A stretch of 64,000 bases of DNA from JAXLVB01 sp046329195 (GTDB lineage: Bacteria > Bacteroidota > Bacteroidia > Cytophagales > Spirosomataceae). Made by a program: the position numbers and the translations under genes. Positions 8,667 through 18,592 of the stretch are shown here, in pieces. The first letter of the stretch is position 1; every line of letters starts with the position of its first letter. Under the pieces are notes generated by a model, which was not told the DNA's origin, did not search any database, and saw only the letters and a list, made by a program, of their open reading frames with translations. Location of the stretch: positions 1,302,001 through 1,366,000 of the forward strand of contig JAXLVB010000002.1 in assembly GCA_046329195.1 (NCBI GenBank). Reading direction: 5' to 3'.

Positions 8667-11600
8667 GTCAATGTAAGTTTAATCTGTGTTCCTTTTTGAG
8701 AAGCTGAACTAATTTCTAATTCAGCTTTTATCTTCTCTGCACGGCTCTTCATGTTCTGAATACCTTGTCCTTTGCCTTGTACAGTTCCAATACCTTTGCC
8801 GTTGTCTTTCCAAATAAGTTGGAAACCTTCTGGGTTAAGGCTAATGTCGAGGCTGACTTCACTGGCATTGGCATACTTGAGTGTATTGGTAATTGCCTCC
8901 TTGAAAATCATCACCAAATGACGACTGATGCCAGGGTTAAACACCAAGCTACGTAATTCTTCATGGATTCCATCGCAGTGAAACCGAATCTGGCTTTTAT
9001 CAATGACTTCTTCGCCGTAGTCTTTTATCCTGACTGCTACTTCATACAGGTTATCGTGTTCGGGGCTAATAGACCAAATGAAGTCCTTCGTACCTTGATA
9101 AAGTCGATTGGCATTATCAGCAATTTTGGTCAGCAGTGCCGTGGCTTCTTCTTCGTTTTGGTGCTTAATTTTGTTTTTGACTAACTCGGTCAACAACGAA
9201 ATCCTTGTTAATGAATTCCCAAACTCATCGTGCATATCTTGCGCTGCCAATTTTTTAACTTTCTCGTTTTCTTCCAGCTTCACTCGCTCTAATTCAACCA
9301 AATGTTTCACTTTTATCTGAACTCGAATCCGATAAAGGAGAGCAATGATACCCACTACCATTAGCAAGGCCATCCAATAAAACCACCACGTTTGCCAAAA
9401 TGAGGGCTTTATCAGAATGGTTACTTTTAAAATTTGTTTTTCGTTCCAAACACCCTGATTATTAGCACTTTTAATTTGCAGCTCATATTCGCCATGCGGC
9501 AAGTTGGTAAAGCTAATGTCTCGCTGTTGCTTAGCAAGAATCCAATTTTCATGAAATCCAATCAGCCGATAAGCATATTCGTTTTTGAGAGCATTGGTAT
9601 AATCTAACGCTGCCAATCGTATCGAAAAGAAATTCTGGTCATAATCTAAGACCACTTTATTGCCTAAGCTATCTAAATCAAGTTCTTCTCCAAAAATCCG
9701 AAACGACGCCAATACAGTTTGTGATAGGTGCTGATTCTGAAGGGCTTTGGATGGATAAAAGCTAATAAGCCCGCCTAGTCCGCCAAAGAATATCTCCCCA
9801 TCTGAAGCTCGGTGAAAGGCACCTGAGTTAAATTCATTAATAGATAGACCATCGTTGGCATCGAAGTTGTGAAAGGTTTCTGTGTGAGGATCAAAGCGTG
9901 AAATACCTCGGTTGGTACTTACCCAAATCATACCGTCGGCATCCGTTACTCCCCCATACACAAACGAATTAGATAGGCCATTTTTTTCGTTAAAGTGCCT
10001 AAAAACTAATCTGCTATTTTTCCAAATTGCTTTACTGATGCCTTTCGGCGTGCAAATCCAAGCCACCTTGTTGGTATCCAAAATAACATTCAAAACCAAG
10101 TTATCTGGAAGCCCTTCTCGATTGGTGGGTTCATACACATATTGCTGTACAGAACCATCTGGTTTTTGAATAAACAACCCGATACTGGTAGCGAACCAAT
10201 AATTGCCTGACCCATCCTGCTTCATATCGCTAACAGCCTGTATTTCAACCTGTTTACTTCCAATATGAAAGGTTTTCCAAGTATGCTGCTGTCCTTTTTC
10301 ATCTCGCATCCATAAGTAGCCCACTGTTCCAACCCAAAATCGGTGTTTGGTATCTTCATACAATTTCAAAATAAGCGGTTGATGGTGTTGGTCATTAGGA
10401 GGTAAAGAATACGCCTTAAACTTCTGATTAACAGCATCGTACTGCCAAAGCCCTTCATCAGAAGCAACCCAAAGTTGCCCTGTATGGTCTTTAATAATAC
10501 TTTGAATCCGATTTTTAAATCGGTTTTGTGTATCAAAAATGTATTTTTTATAGACTCCTTTCTTCGTGTCAATCTTAAACAGTCCATTCAACGTACCAAC
10601 CCAAAGCTGATGATTTTGGTCTTTCCAAATCGAGTGAAACGATTTGGAGCGAGTGTTTTCGTGCTGTAGTAGTTCCTGCCAGTGCCTAAATCCATTTTTT
10701 GACCGACAATACTTAAAAACACCCGACTCCGCCGTGCCAATCCAAATAACATCCTCTTGGGGATCATTACTTTCGTAAATAGTCAAAATGGTCTTGTTAT
10801 TTTTTTCATCATCGCCATCTTCAAATACCTTGATATTTTTGAGAAATGACAAGGCAGCGTTTGCTCCTACTTGATAGCAATGGATACCTTTAGTGGCTGT
10901 GCCTATCCACACTACTTGATAGCGGTCCACAAACACACTGGTCAATAATTCGCCATTCAGATGCAAATCGGGGGTGATGTCTTGAATCGTGTTGTTTTTT
11001 AAAGAATATCGATAAAGGTGTTCTCTCGTAACCAACCAAATAGTGCCTTTTTGGTCAGCAAACAGTCGAATAATTTGGTCTTTAGCTTCAAAAGCAATCG
11101 TACTCAATTGGCCTCCTCGGTACAGTTTATTGTGCTTGGCAAGCCAAACTTCGCCCGACTCATCCCTCGCCAGTCGAATAACCCCTGGTTCTTTATCAGG
11201 CAAAGCCAGTGCCTTTACCGTTGGCTTATTCGCTGTATAATTGAGCACCCAAAGTCCCCCTAACGTACCCACCCATTGGTTATGCTGGTTATCTTCTGTA
11301 ATGGAAGTCACGTAATTGGCCTCAAAGCCACGCCCAAACAGATTGACCAACCGAACAAAGCCACCTTGCCGCTTGATGTTAAGTCCAGCTTTGGTTCCTA
11401 CCCAAAGTCGTTGTTTCGAATCTTCAAAGAGGCAGTTGATGTCTTCGCTGCTGAGGCTCTTTTCTTCAAATGAATTTCGGGAAAATTTCCTAAAATCATA
11501 ACCATCAAACCGATTCAGCCCGTCTTGTGTACCCAGCCACATGTATCCCTTGGAATCTTTGAGCACACAACGCACTTCGCTCTGACTGAGCCCCTGATTA

Positions 11601-11752
11601 ACAGATAGTTGGTCTAATTCATCTTGTAACGCAGCATAACTATTGAGAGATAAGAAAAACACGCAAGCTCCCAACAATCCGTTTAGAGTACGGCTCTTCT
11701 GGGAAACAGCACGCTGAATTATGTTCCAAAAAAACTGAAAGGCAAATAGCAT
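8663..11752 (-). CDS. Sensor histidine kinase with Reg_prop propeller and Y_Y_Y domain
   Basis: A 1029-residue membrane kinase. After an N-terminal hydrophobic anchor or signal (about 23-45) comes a long periplasmic part of repeated short beta-propeller blades with W-[IV]-GT-x-x-GL motifs. A Y_Y_Y domain follows, then a transmembrane helix near 785-805 (WWFYWMALLMVVG). The cytoplasmic part is a HisKA_3 dimerisation domain with the phospho-accepting His in QDMHDEFG and an HATPase with the N box (EAITNTLKYA), DNGKGI and GQGIQNM. Unlike the Bacteroides hybrid two-component systems, the receiver is not fused but encoded by the next gene. Such propeller kinases usually sense small extracellular ligands. 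The ligand here is unknown. Confidence 0.93.
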   Translation of the reverse strand: MLFAFQFFWNIIQRAVSQKSRTLNGLLGACVFFLSLNSYAALQDELDQLSVNQGLSQSEVRCVLKDSKGYMWLGTQDGLNRFDGYDFRKFSRNSFEEKSLSSEDINCLFEDSKQRLWVGTKAGLNIKRQGGFVRLVNLFGRGFEANYVTSITEDNQHNQWVGTLGGLWVLNYTANKPTVKALALPDKEPGVIRLARDESGEVWLAKHNKLYRGGQLSTIAFEAKDQIIRLFADQKGTIWLVTREHLYRYSLKNNTIQDITPDLHLNGELLTSVFVDRYQVVWIGTATKGIHCYQVGANAALSFLKNIKVFEDGDDEKNNKTILTIYESNDPQEDVIWIGTAESGVFKYCRSKNGFRHWQELLQHENTRSKSFHSIWKDQNHQLWVGTLNGLFKIDTKKGVYKKYIFDTQNRFKNRIQSIIKDHTGQLWVASDEGLWQYDAVNQKFKAYSLPPNDQHHQPLILKLYEDTKHRFWVGTVGYLWMRDEKGQQHTWKTFHIGSKQVEIQAVSDMKQDGSGNYWFATSIGLFIQKPDGSVQQYVYEPTNREGLPDNLVLNVILDTNKVAWICTPKGISKAIWKNSRLVFRHFNEKNGLSNSFVYGGVTDADGMIWVSTNRGISRFDPHTETFHNFDANDGLSINEFNSGAFHRASDGEIFFGGLGGLISFYPSKALQNQHLSQTVLASFRIFGEELDLDSLGNKVVLDYDQNFFSIRLAALDYTNALKNEYAYRLIGFHENWILAKQQRDISFTNLPHGEYELQIKSANNQGVWNEKQILKVTILIKPSFWQTWWFYWMALLMVVGIIALLYRIRVQIKVKHLVELERVKLEENEKVKKLAAQDMHDEFGNSLTRISLLTELVKNKIKHQNEEEATALLTKIADNANRLYQGTKDFIWSISPEHDNLYEVAVRIKDYGEEVIDKSQIRFHCDGIHEELRSLVFNPGISRHLVMIFKEAITNTLKYANASEVSLDISLNPEGFQLIWKDNGKGIGTVQGKGQGIQNMKSRAEKIKAELEISSASQKGTQIKLTLT

Positions 11753-11928
11753 ATTTTTATCCCCTAACTAACGGTCATTCAACCTTACAAGATACAGAAA
11801 AGGGCTGTTGTCAGGTACATTGACATCAATTATTTCTATCAAAAGTAGTGTAACTTCTAAACAAAAACTTCACCCAATCAGGGGGATTTAAAAAAGATTG
11901 ATTTTCTTGCAAGCAAATTTTGGGCATT

Positions 11929-14900
11929 ATGACGCAGTTACACTATACCATTGCGATTGATACTGGCGGCACCTTCACTGATTGTATTGCTTCTGACTCT
12001 ACTGGAAAACAATACCGACAAAAAGTACTGAGTAATAGCACCTTGAGAGGGAGTGCCACGGCAAACACAGCCGATATGCTTATAGCAATCAGTACCCATT
12101 GGGGGTTGTCAAAAGATATTCTAAAAGGGTATCAACTGAGGGCTTTGGAGTATGATTTTGTTACTACAGTAGTGACTTTTGAGCCCTATTTGCTTCACCT
12201 TCAACTTGCCCATGCTGTTCCTATCGAATTACATAATCAACCCTTTAGTTTTGAGCTGACTGCCTTTGAAGAAGCGCCTGTTTTAGCCGCTCGTTTAGTG
12301 ACCGAAACCGCTCTGGATGAGCCTTTTCCGCCCATGTATATGAAGTTAGGCTCTACCAAAGGAACCAATGCGTTATTAGAGCTTAAAGGTGCTCCTACGG
12401 CTTTTTTTGTAACCAAGGGATTCAAAGATTTATTACGGATTGGTAATCAGGCTCGTCCTGATATATTTGCCTTAAATATTGTAAAAGCCCCGCCGCTACA
12501 TCAGATCGTCATCGAAATACCCGAACAGACAGATAGTCAAGGAAATACCTTAGTCCCCATTCACTGGGCTACCCTTGAGCAAGCCGTTAAAACTCTTCAC
12601 CAGCAGGGCATTAAGTCCGTTGCAGTATGTCTTAAAAATGCCTATAAAAATCCAACTCATGAGCAGACACTTGCTCTATTTTTGAGAAAGCATTTCGCTT
12701 ATGTGTCGGTTTCGACAGAGCTGTCGCCGCAAATCAAATTTTTAAATCGTGCCGAAACCGCCGTAGTCAATGCGTATTTGTCTCCCGTCATTGACGACTA
12801 TTTGAGTAATATCACCCAGAAACTGCCGCCTAATTCGCTCCAAGTAATGACCAGTGCAGGCAATTTGGTAAAGGCCGACTTGTTTGAGCCCAAAGACAGT
12901 CTTTTTAGTGGACCAGCAGGGGGAGTAGTGGGTGCATCGGTAATTGGTAAACGATTAGGATATACCCAACTCATTACGTTCGACATGGGCGGCACCAGCA
13001 CCGACGTGGCTCGCTACGACGGTGATTTCGATTTTCAGTTTGAGCAACGTATTGGTCAAACGCATATTTTTAGCCCTTCGTTAGCCATCGAAACCGTAGC
13101 GGCAGGAGGTGGCTCCATCTGCTATTTTGACGGCTTTAAGTTATGTGTAGGACCTGAGTCGGCAGGAGCAAAACCTGGACCTGCTTGTTATGGTGCTGGT
13201 GGCCCGCTTACCATTACAGATGTAAATCTACTACTTGGACGACTTGATATTCAACAATTTAGCATTCCAGTATTTCCTCATAAAGCGCAAGAACGACTTC
13301 AAGAGCTTCAACAGCAAATTGGGCAAGCCACCGGTAAAGAAACACACCCTACGGAGCTTCTACTGGGTTTTGTGCAAATTGCCAACGAAAAAATGGCAGA
13401 GGCCGTTCGTAAAATATCCATTGCCAAAGGATATGATCCTTCCGAATATGCCTTGGTATCGTTTGGAGGAGCTGGTGGGCTTCATGCTTGCGGCATCGCC
13501 GATTTATTGAACATCAAAACCATCCTCTTGCCGCAAGATGCTGGTTTACTAAGTGCATTTGGCATCAGTAAAGCACCTATTGAGCGCTTTGCCGAGCGCA
13601 ATGTCCTGCTACCTTTTGAGCCAGAAAACGTAGCTATCTTAATGCAAATTGTAGCACAATTGCAACTCGAAGCCATTGACAAAGTGGCCAAAGAGGGCAT
13701 TGCTCCTTCGGGCATCTTGATTCGCAAAAAACTGGCCTTTCTGCGATTGACTGGTCAAGACTCAAGTCTTGAGGTTGAACTCTCTGACTTTGAGAGTACA
13801 TTTCAAGCTTTTCGACAAAAATACCTTTCTATTTATGGGTATTGGAATACCCAACGAGGCATTGAAATGGAGTCAATTCGGGTAATCGCTACCGAAATAC
13901 AGACGGTAGAATCTCCTATTATTGAACGCCCTCTCTCCTACCCAGCCGCCGCATCGCACCATATTGTGGCCTATGTTAGTCAGCAACCAACGAAAATTCC
14001 AGTTTATTTACGAGAAAACATGGCTTCGGGAGCGTATGCAAATGGATTTGCCATTCTGACAGACCGATTCAGTACTTCGGTAGTGGAAGAGGGTTGGGGC
14101 TTTTCAGTAAAGCCCGATGGAACGGGAATAATCGAAAAACTACAAGCCAGTCAGCAGGCCTTCACGCAGTCGCAAGAGACTGAATTGGAGTTATTTATGA
14201 ATCGCTTTACCTCTATTGCCGAAAACATGGGCGTAATGCTTCAGCGGACGTCGCTGTCGGTCAATGTGAAAGAACGCCTCGATTTCTCCTGCGCCTTAGT
14301 AGATGCCACAGGCGAACTCATTGCCAACGCTCCCCACATACCAGTGCATTTGGGCAGTCTTGGGGTATGCGTTAGGAGTGTAGCCCAAGCCATAACATTC
14401 CAAGAAGGGGATGTGGTTATCACGAACCATCCTGGTTACGGAGGGTCGCACTTGCCAGACATTACGCTCATTTCTGCTGTTTTTTCTGAACATCAGTTAG
14501 TGGGGTATGTCGTTAACCGTTGCCATCACGCCGAGGTGGGGGGCATACGTCCTGCTTCTATGCCACCTGATGCAAAAAACTTGGCAGAAGAGGGGGTGGT
14601 TATCCCACCCATGTATTTGGCCAGAGAAGGGAAAGTAGATTGGGAAATAATTCGTAAGGTGCTGAACGAGGCCATGTACCCCAGCCGATCAGTCGAAGAA
14701 AATTTAGCTGATTTGAATGCTGCTTTAGCCGCTAACCGTAATGGAGAGCAAGCTCTAATCGAGTTGGTTCGCTCGCAGGGCTTGGTTAAAGTTCATTTTT
14801 ACATGGACTTACTGAAAAAATATTCGGCAGAAAAAGTAAGACAACGCTTGGCCCTGCTCGACCACCCTGTTTATAAAGCCACCGAAGCCCTCGATGATGG

Positions 14901-15729
14901 CAGCTTGCTTTGTGTGACGATTCGACGAAACGAGCAGGCAGAGAAACCTTTTACCATTGATTTCAGTGGTTCTGCTGGGGTTCATGCAGGAAATCTAAAC
15001 GGGAATGAAGCTATTGTGCAAAGTGTGGTGGTGTATGTATTGCGTACGCTTCTGGCTGAGAAAATCCCTCTCAACGACGGGATTTTGCATCCTATTGAAC
15101 TCATTATTCCAAAACAAAGCATTCTTAAACCTGATTTCCCTCCTAACCCATTGGATTGCCCTGCGGTAGTGGGGGGCAATGTGGAGTTAAGTCAACGACT
15201 AACCGACACGCTACTGAAAGCATTTGAGGTAGTGGCCTGTTCGCAAGGGACTATGAATAACACCTTGTTTGGCAACGCTACCTTTGGGTATTACGAAACA
15301 GTTTGTGGCGGATGCGGTGCTGGTAAGGGCTTCAACGGTGCTTCGGCGGTACATCATCACATGACGAATACTCGCATCACCGACCCCGAAATTATGGAAT
15401 TGCGCTACCCCGTTCGTTTGCATCGGTTTGAGATTCGAGCGCATTCAGGCGGAAAAGGGCAATGGAATGGGGGAGATGGCATTGTTCGAGAGATTGAGTT
15501 TTTGGCTCCTGTTACTTTATCCATTCTTAGCCAACACCGCCAGGTAGCTCCTTATGGTTTAGCTGGAGGAGAAACAGGTCAAATAGGCAACCAAGTACTC
15601 ATCCGTCAGGACGGAAGCGTAACCCCACTTCAAGGTATTGACGGAGCTGAACTAAGTGCAGGCGACCGATTGCTCTTACAAACGCCGGGAGGTGGGGGGT
15701 ATGGGAAAACACCCGAATCCCCAGATTAA
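11929..15729 (+). CDS. Fused hydantoinase A/B (5-oxoprolinase-like) enzyme
   Basis: A 1266-residue protein with both halves of the ATP-dependent oxoprolinase/hydantoinase family in one chain. The N-terminal HyuA-type part (about 1-690) has DTGGTFTD near the start and a second nucleotide-binding motif DMGGTSTDVA near 355. The C-terminal HyuB-type part (about 715-1260) contains ENMGVMLQRTS, the H-x-E pair in NRCHHAEVGG, and a C-terminal GGGGYG. The length matches single-chain 5-oxoprolinases that open 5-oxoproline to glutamate using ATP; other cyclic-amide substrates are possible. The ATG at 11929 is preferred over an in-frame TTG at 11920. It stands alone and diverges from the kinase gene. Confidence 0.9.
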   Translation: MTQLHYTIAIDTGGTFTDCIASDSTGKQYRQKVLSNSTLRGSATANTADMLIAISTHWGLSKDILKGYQLRALEYDFVTTVVTFEPYLLHLQLAHAVPIELHNQPFSFELTAFEEAPVLAARLVTETALDEPFPPMYMKLGSTKGTNALLELKGAPTAFFVTKGFKDLLRIGNQARPDIFALNIVKAPPLHQIVIEIPEQTDSQGNTLVPIHWATLEQAVKTLHQQGIKSVAVCLKNAYKNPTHEQTLALFLRKHFAYVSVSTELSPQIKFLNRAETAVVNAYLSPVIDDYLSNITQKLPPNSLQVMTSAGNLVKADLFEPKDSLFSGPAGGVVGASVIGKRLGYTQLITFDMGGTSTDVARYDGDFDFQFEQRIGQTHIFSPSLAIETVAAGGGSICYFDGFKLCVGPESAGAKPGPACYGAGGPLTITDVNLLLGRLDIQQFSIPVFPHKAQERLQELQQQIGQATGKETHPTELLLGFVQIANEKMAEAVRKISIAKGYDPSEYALVSFGGAGGLHACGIADLLNIKTILLPQDAGLLSAFGISKAPIERFAERNVLLPFEPENVAILMQIVAQLQLEAIDKVAKEGIAPSGILIRKKLAFLRLTGQDSSLEVELSDFESTFQAFRQKYLSIYGYWNTQRGIEMESIRVIATEIQTVESPIIERPLSYPAAASHHIVAYVSQQPTKIPVYLRENMASGAYANGFAILTDRFSTSVVEEGWGFSVKPDGTGIIEKLQASQQAFTQSQETELELFMNRFTSIAENMGVMLQRTSLSVNVKERLDFSCALVDATGELIANAPHIPVHLGSLGVCVRSVAQAITFQEGDVVITNHPGYGGSHLPDITLISAVFSEHQLVGYVVNRCHHAEVGGIRPASMPPDAKNLAEEGVVIPPMYLAREGKVDWEIIRKVLNEAMYPSRSVEENLADLNAALAANRNGEQALIELVRSQGLVKVHFYMDLLKKYSAEKVRQRLALLDHPVYKATEALDDGSLLCVTIRRNEQAEKPFTIDFSGSAGVHAGNLNGNEAIVQSVVVYVLRTLLAEKIPLNDGILHPIELIIPKQSILKPDFPPNPLDCPAVVGGNVELSQRLTDTLLKAFEVVACSQGTMNNTLFGNATFGYYETVCGGCGAGKGFNGASAVHHHMTNTRITDPEIMELRYPVRLHRFEIRAHSGGKGQWNGGDGIVREIEFLAPVTLSILSQHRQVAPYGLAGGETGQIGNQVLIRQDGSVTPLQGIDGAELSAGDRLLLQTPGGGGYGKTPESPD

Positions 15730-15827
15730 CACTCGATTTTTTAGTTTGACCTATAATTTTTAAAGAAAAATTTGGATTTAATAAATTTATTATAGTACTT
15801 ACGCAATATCAAATACAGATTGCCTCT

Positions 15828-16160
15828 ATGAGAGTAGTATCCCTCATTTGTTTTGTAGTGCTAATCAGCCTCAAATCGCTGGCAAATCCAGTTTTCGGTT
15901 TTTCTTCTACCCGTTGTGACATAGTTCAGTCACAAATACCTCGCTTACCTCAGTCTTTTTTCTTACAAGCCGTGCCTGAAGTTGAGGAAACTCAAGAAGA
16001 AGACGGAGAGGTGTTTTCATCTCTTGGTGTATTCCTTACTGAAACTTCCTATTTTTTCACGGCGCCTTTCATTGTTGTTTCTACTACAGAATTCTTAGTA
16101 TGTTCTATACCTTCTCAAAAAGCCAAGTGGTTTGTGCTATTCTGCAATCTTCGACTGTGA
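15828..16160 (+). CDS. Small secreted or membrane-linked protein, paralogue of the 24.2-kb ORF
   Basis: A 110-residue product with a signal-like N-terminus (about 3-20), an acidic stretch near the middle (EETQEEDGE), then a hydrophobic region and the ending FVLFCNLRL. The family is not recognised. The same plan (signal, acidic patch, hydrophobic end) and a matching ending FVLFRNFRL occur in the 119-residue ORF at 24194-24553, which supports both being real genes. It is the first ORF of the hydrogenase-4-like cluster, 258 bp ahead of the first membrane subunit. A role as accessory subunit or leader peptide is possible, and the sequence does not decide between them. Confidence 0.55.
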   Translation: MRVVSLICFVVLISLKSLANPVFGFSSTRCDIVQSQIPRLPQSFFLQAVPEVEETQEEDGEVFSSLGVFLTETSYFFTAPFIVVSTTEFLVCSIPSQKAKWFVLFCNLRL

Positions 16161-16418
16161 GCCTTCATTTACGTTTTTCTTTCTACTCTCCCAACAAATC
16201 CATCGTCTATTATGCGCTACTCTGCTTGTAGTTCATTTCGGTGTAAGTTTATAAGCAGTAAGCTGTTTTAAGGAAATTTCGAGGTGCCAAATTTCATAAG
16301 GCTTCACTTGCTATTTAAGTTCAAAATCACCACTGCGATAGCATATCAACTTACTAATCAACAACTTACAGCCACAAATTGGTACTGTAAAACCTAAAGA
16401 CTTGTATCTATTATAGCC

Positions 16419-18395
16419 ATGGAACATTTCATTTTAGCGATTAAACTGACTGTTTTGTTACTTCCCTTAGCTCTTGTGGTACCTACACAAGTAAAAGCTT
16501 GGTTTAGTTTACTCTTGACGGTTTATCTGGGAGTAACCAGCTGCTTTATGGCTGTTCAAGTGATAGAGCAAGGCACCCTGACTGATTCGTTAGGCATGGC
16601 TGGTATCCTTGGAGAAGTTACGATAAAAGTGGATGCCCTATCGGCTGTATTTATAATGATTGCTAATCTGATTGTGTTTTGCGCAGCGGTTTATGGGGTA
16701 GGTTACTTGAAAGCCTATCCAAATCGTCAAGCCCTTAGCTTACATGCCGTTGCCTTTAACCTCGTCCATGTTTCGATGATGTTGGTATGCAGCCTCCACA
16801 ACATGTTGGCTTTCTTAATTGCTTGGGAGTTGATGTCTGTATCGGCGTTTTTAGCGATGATTTTTGAATACGAAAAGCCCGAAGTCATACGGGCAGGAAT
16901 CAATTATCTGGTACAAATGCACATTAGCGTAGTATTTTTGATGATTGGCTTTGTGTGGGTTTTTCTGAAAACTGGCCAAATTGACTTTGATGGGCTTGCT
17001 CCTTTTATGGCCAAGCAGCCCAATTTTCCACTATTCCTGTGCTTTTTTATTGGTTTTGGCATCAAAGCGGGCTTTGTGCCCATGCACAGTTGGCTGCCTC
17101 ATGCCCATCCAGCCGCCCCGTCGCACGTGTCAGGTATGATGTCTGGTGTAATTATTAAAATGGGCATTTTCGGTATTTTGCGGGTGATGGGATATGTACA
17201 ATCTTCCCAAAAGGAAATCGGAATTTTTATCTTGGTTATTTCCTTAATAACAGGCATTTACGGCATTATCAATGCCATTATGCAACGAGACCTCAAACGA
17301 ATGCTGGCCTTCCACAGCCTCGAAAACATCGGGATTATCGGTATTGGGCTGGGGCTTGGTATGTTAGGAATAGGCTTACACGATTATTCACTCGCTTTTT
17401 TGGGATTTGCAGGTGGGATTTTTCACGTCTTTAATCACTCCTTATTCAAATCGGCTCTATTTTTTGGAGCAGGAGCTATCTATCAACAAGCCCATACTCG
17501 AAATATCGAACAGTTAGGTGGACTGATCAAAAAAATGCCCCAAACGGCTATTATCTTCTTGATTGCCTCGCTTTCTATTAGCGGGCTTCCTCCTTTTAAT
17601 GGCTTCATTTCGGAATTCTTGCTCTACAAAGGCATGATAGATGGACTCAATGCCGAAAACGTATCGTCCGAACTGTTGCTACTGGTCACGATTGTATTGT
17701 TGGTTCTAATCGGTGGGATGGCCGTTTTTGCGTTTACTAAGGCATTTGGGTTAATTTTCTTAGGAGTGGAACGAACCACCATGCCTGCTCATGCCCACGA
17801 AACCAACCTGATGACCCGATTGCCTCAATACCTCATCGTTGTGGTGATTATATCTATTGGTTTATTCCCTACTTACTACCTCCACCTCATTGCCCAGCCT
17901 ATTCATGTGTTTGCCCCCAGTTTTCAGCCCATCCAAACGCATGCCGGTTCTGTGCTTACGCAGTTAGGCAAGGTTAGCGCTGTTTTCTTGGTGCTCTTAG
18001 CTGGTATTACAGCCCTGCGAACCTATGTGGTTCGGAAAAATGGGAAAAGTTACGGCCCCACTTGGGGATGCGGATATTTGGCCGGAAACAGCCGGATGCA
18101 ATACACCGATGCCTCGTTTGTAGATTATTTCACTCAATTAGCCAAACCTCTGATAGGGTTCAAAACAGCCTACAAACCCATTCCCAAAAACGATATTTTT
18201 CCTAAAAATCGCTCCTTTGAGACTCACTCTTTTGACCTCATTGAAGTAAAATTATTGCTCAAGCCTATCAATTGGTTGATTCGCCAGTTAGATTACCTGG
18301 CGTTTATCCAGCGGGGCAAAGCGCAAAGCTATCTGTTGTATGGATTCTTGTTCATGCTCATTCTTTTTGTGTTGACAGTAACAGACCTCATCTAA
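16419..18395 (+). CDS. HyfB/NuoL-like proton antiporter subunit of hydrogenase-4-like complex
   Basis: A 658-residue polytopic subunit related to HyfB/HycC and complex I NuoL/M/N. Residues used for proton transfer in this superfamily are present: the TM5 glutamate in AWELMS, the lysine in GFGIKAGFVPMH with the HP-rich break after it, the lysine in IIKMG, and the lysine in NHSLFKSALF. The C-terminal extension contains the CGY...MQYT segment typical of HyfB/HycC. It opens the membrane arm of a six-gene set that continues with NuoH-like, HyfE-like, HyfF-like, large and small subunits. It should pump or exchange H+ or Na+ in the inner membrane. Confidence 0.9.
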   Translation: MEHFILAIKLTVLLLPLALVVPTQVKAWFSLLLTVYLGVTSCFMAVQVIEQGTLTDSLGMAGILGEVTIKVDALSAVFIMIANLIVFCAAVYGVGYLKAYPNRQALSLHAVAFNLVHVSMMLVCSLHNMLAFLIAWELMSVSAFLAMIFEYEKPEVIRAGINYLVQMHISVVFLMIGFVWVFLKTGQIDFDGLAPFMAKQPNFPLFLCFFIGFGIKAGFVPMHSWLPHAHPAAPSHVSGMMSGVIIKMGIFGILRVMGYVQSSQKEIGIFILVISLITGIYGIINAIMQRDLKRMLAFHSLENIGIIGIGLGLGMLGIGLHDYSLAFLGFAGGIFHVFNHSLFKSALFFGAGAIYQQAHTRNIEQLGGLIKKMPQTAIIFLIASLSISGLPPFNGFISEFLLYKGMIDGLNAENVSSELLLLVTIVLLVLIGGMAVFAFTKAFGLIFLGVERTTMPAHAHETNLMTRLPQYLIVVVIISIGLFPTYYLHLIAQPIHVFAPSFQPIQTHAGSVLTQLGKVSAVFLVLLAGITALRTYVVRKNGKSYGPTWGCGYLAGNSRMQYTDASFVDYFTQLAKPLIGFKTAYKPIPKNDIFPKNRSFETHSFDLIEVKLLLKPINWLIRQLDYLAFIQRGKAQSYLLYGFLFMLILFVLTVTDLI

Positions 18396-18592
18396 GTAGC
18401 AAGCAGTTTTAGTCGATAGTACCTATTGCTTGTTGGGACATTGTATTTATACGATACGTACTTGTTCAAAATTCGTTTACAGTATTTTTCTGCTGGTCAA
18501 CAGCATTTCATTTTACGATTACCGTATAATTGAGCACATCACAACCAACTGACACTTAACACGCTAAGTCATCCATTTCAAGATTCAAGGAT

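Noticed and set aside
8765..11501. Several plus-strand open frames of 60-85 codons inside the kinase gene
   Set aside because: They lie antisense to a gene with clear domain motifs and have no start context or similarity of their own.
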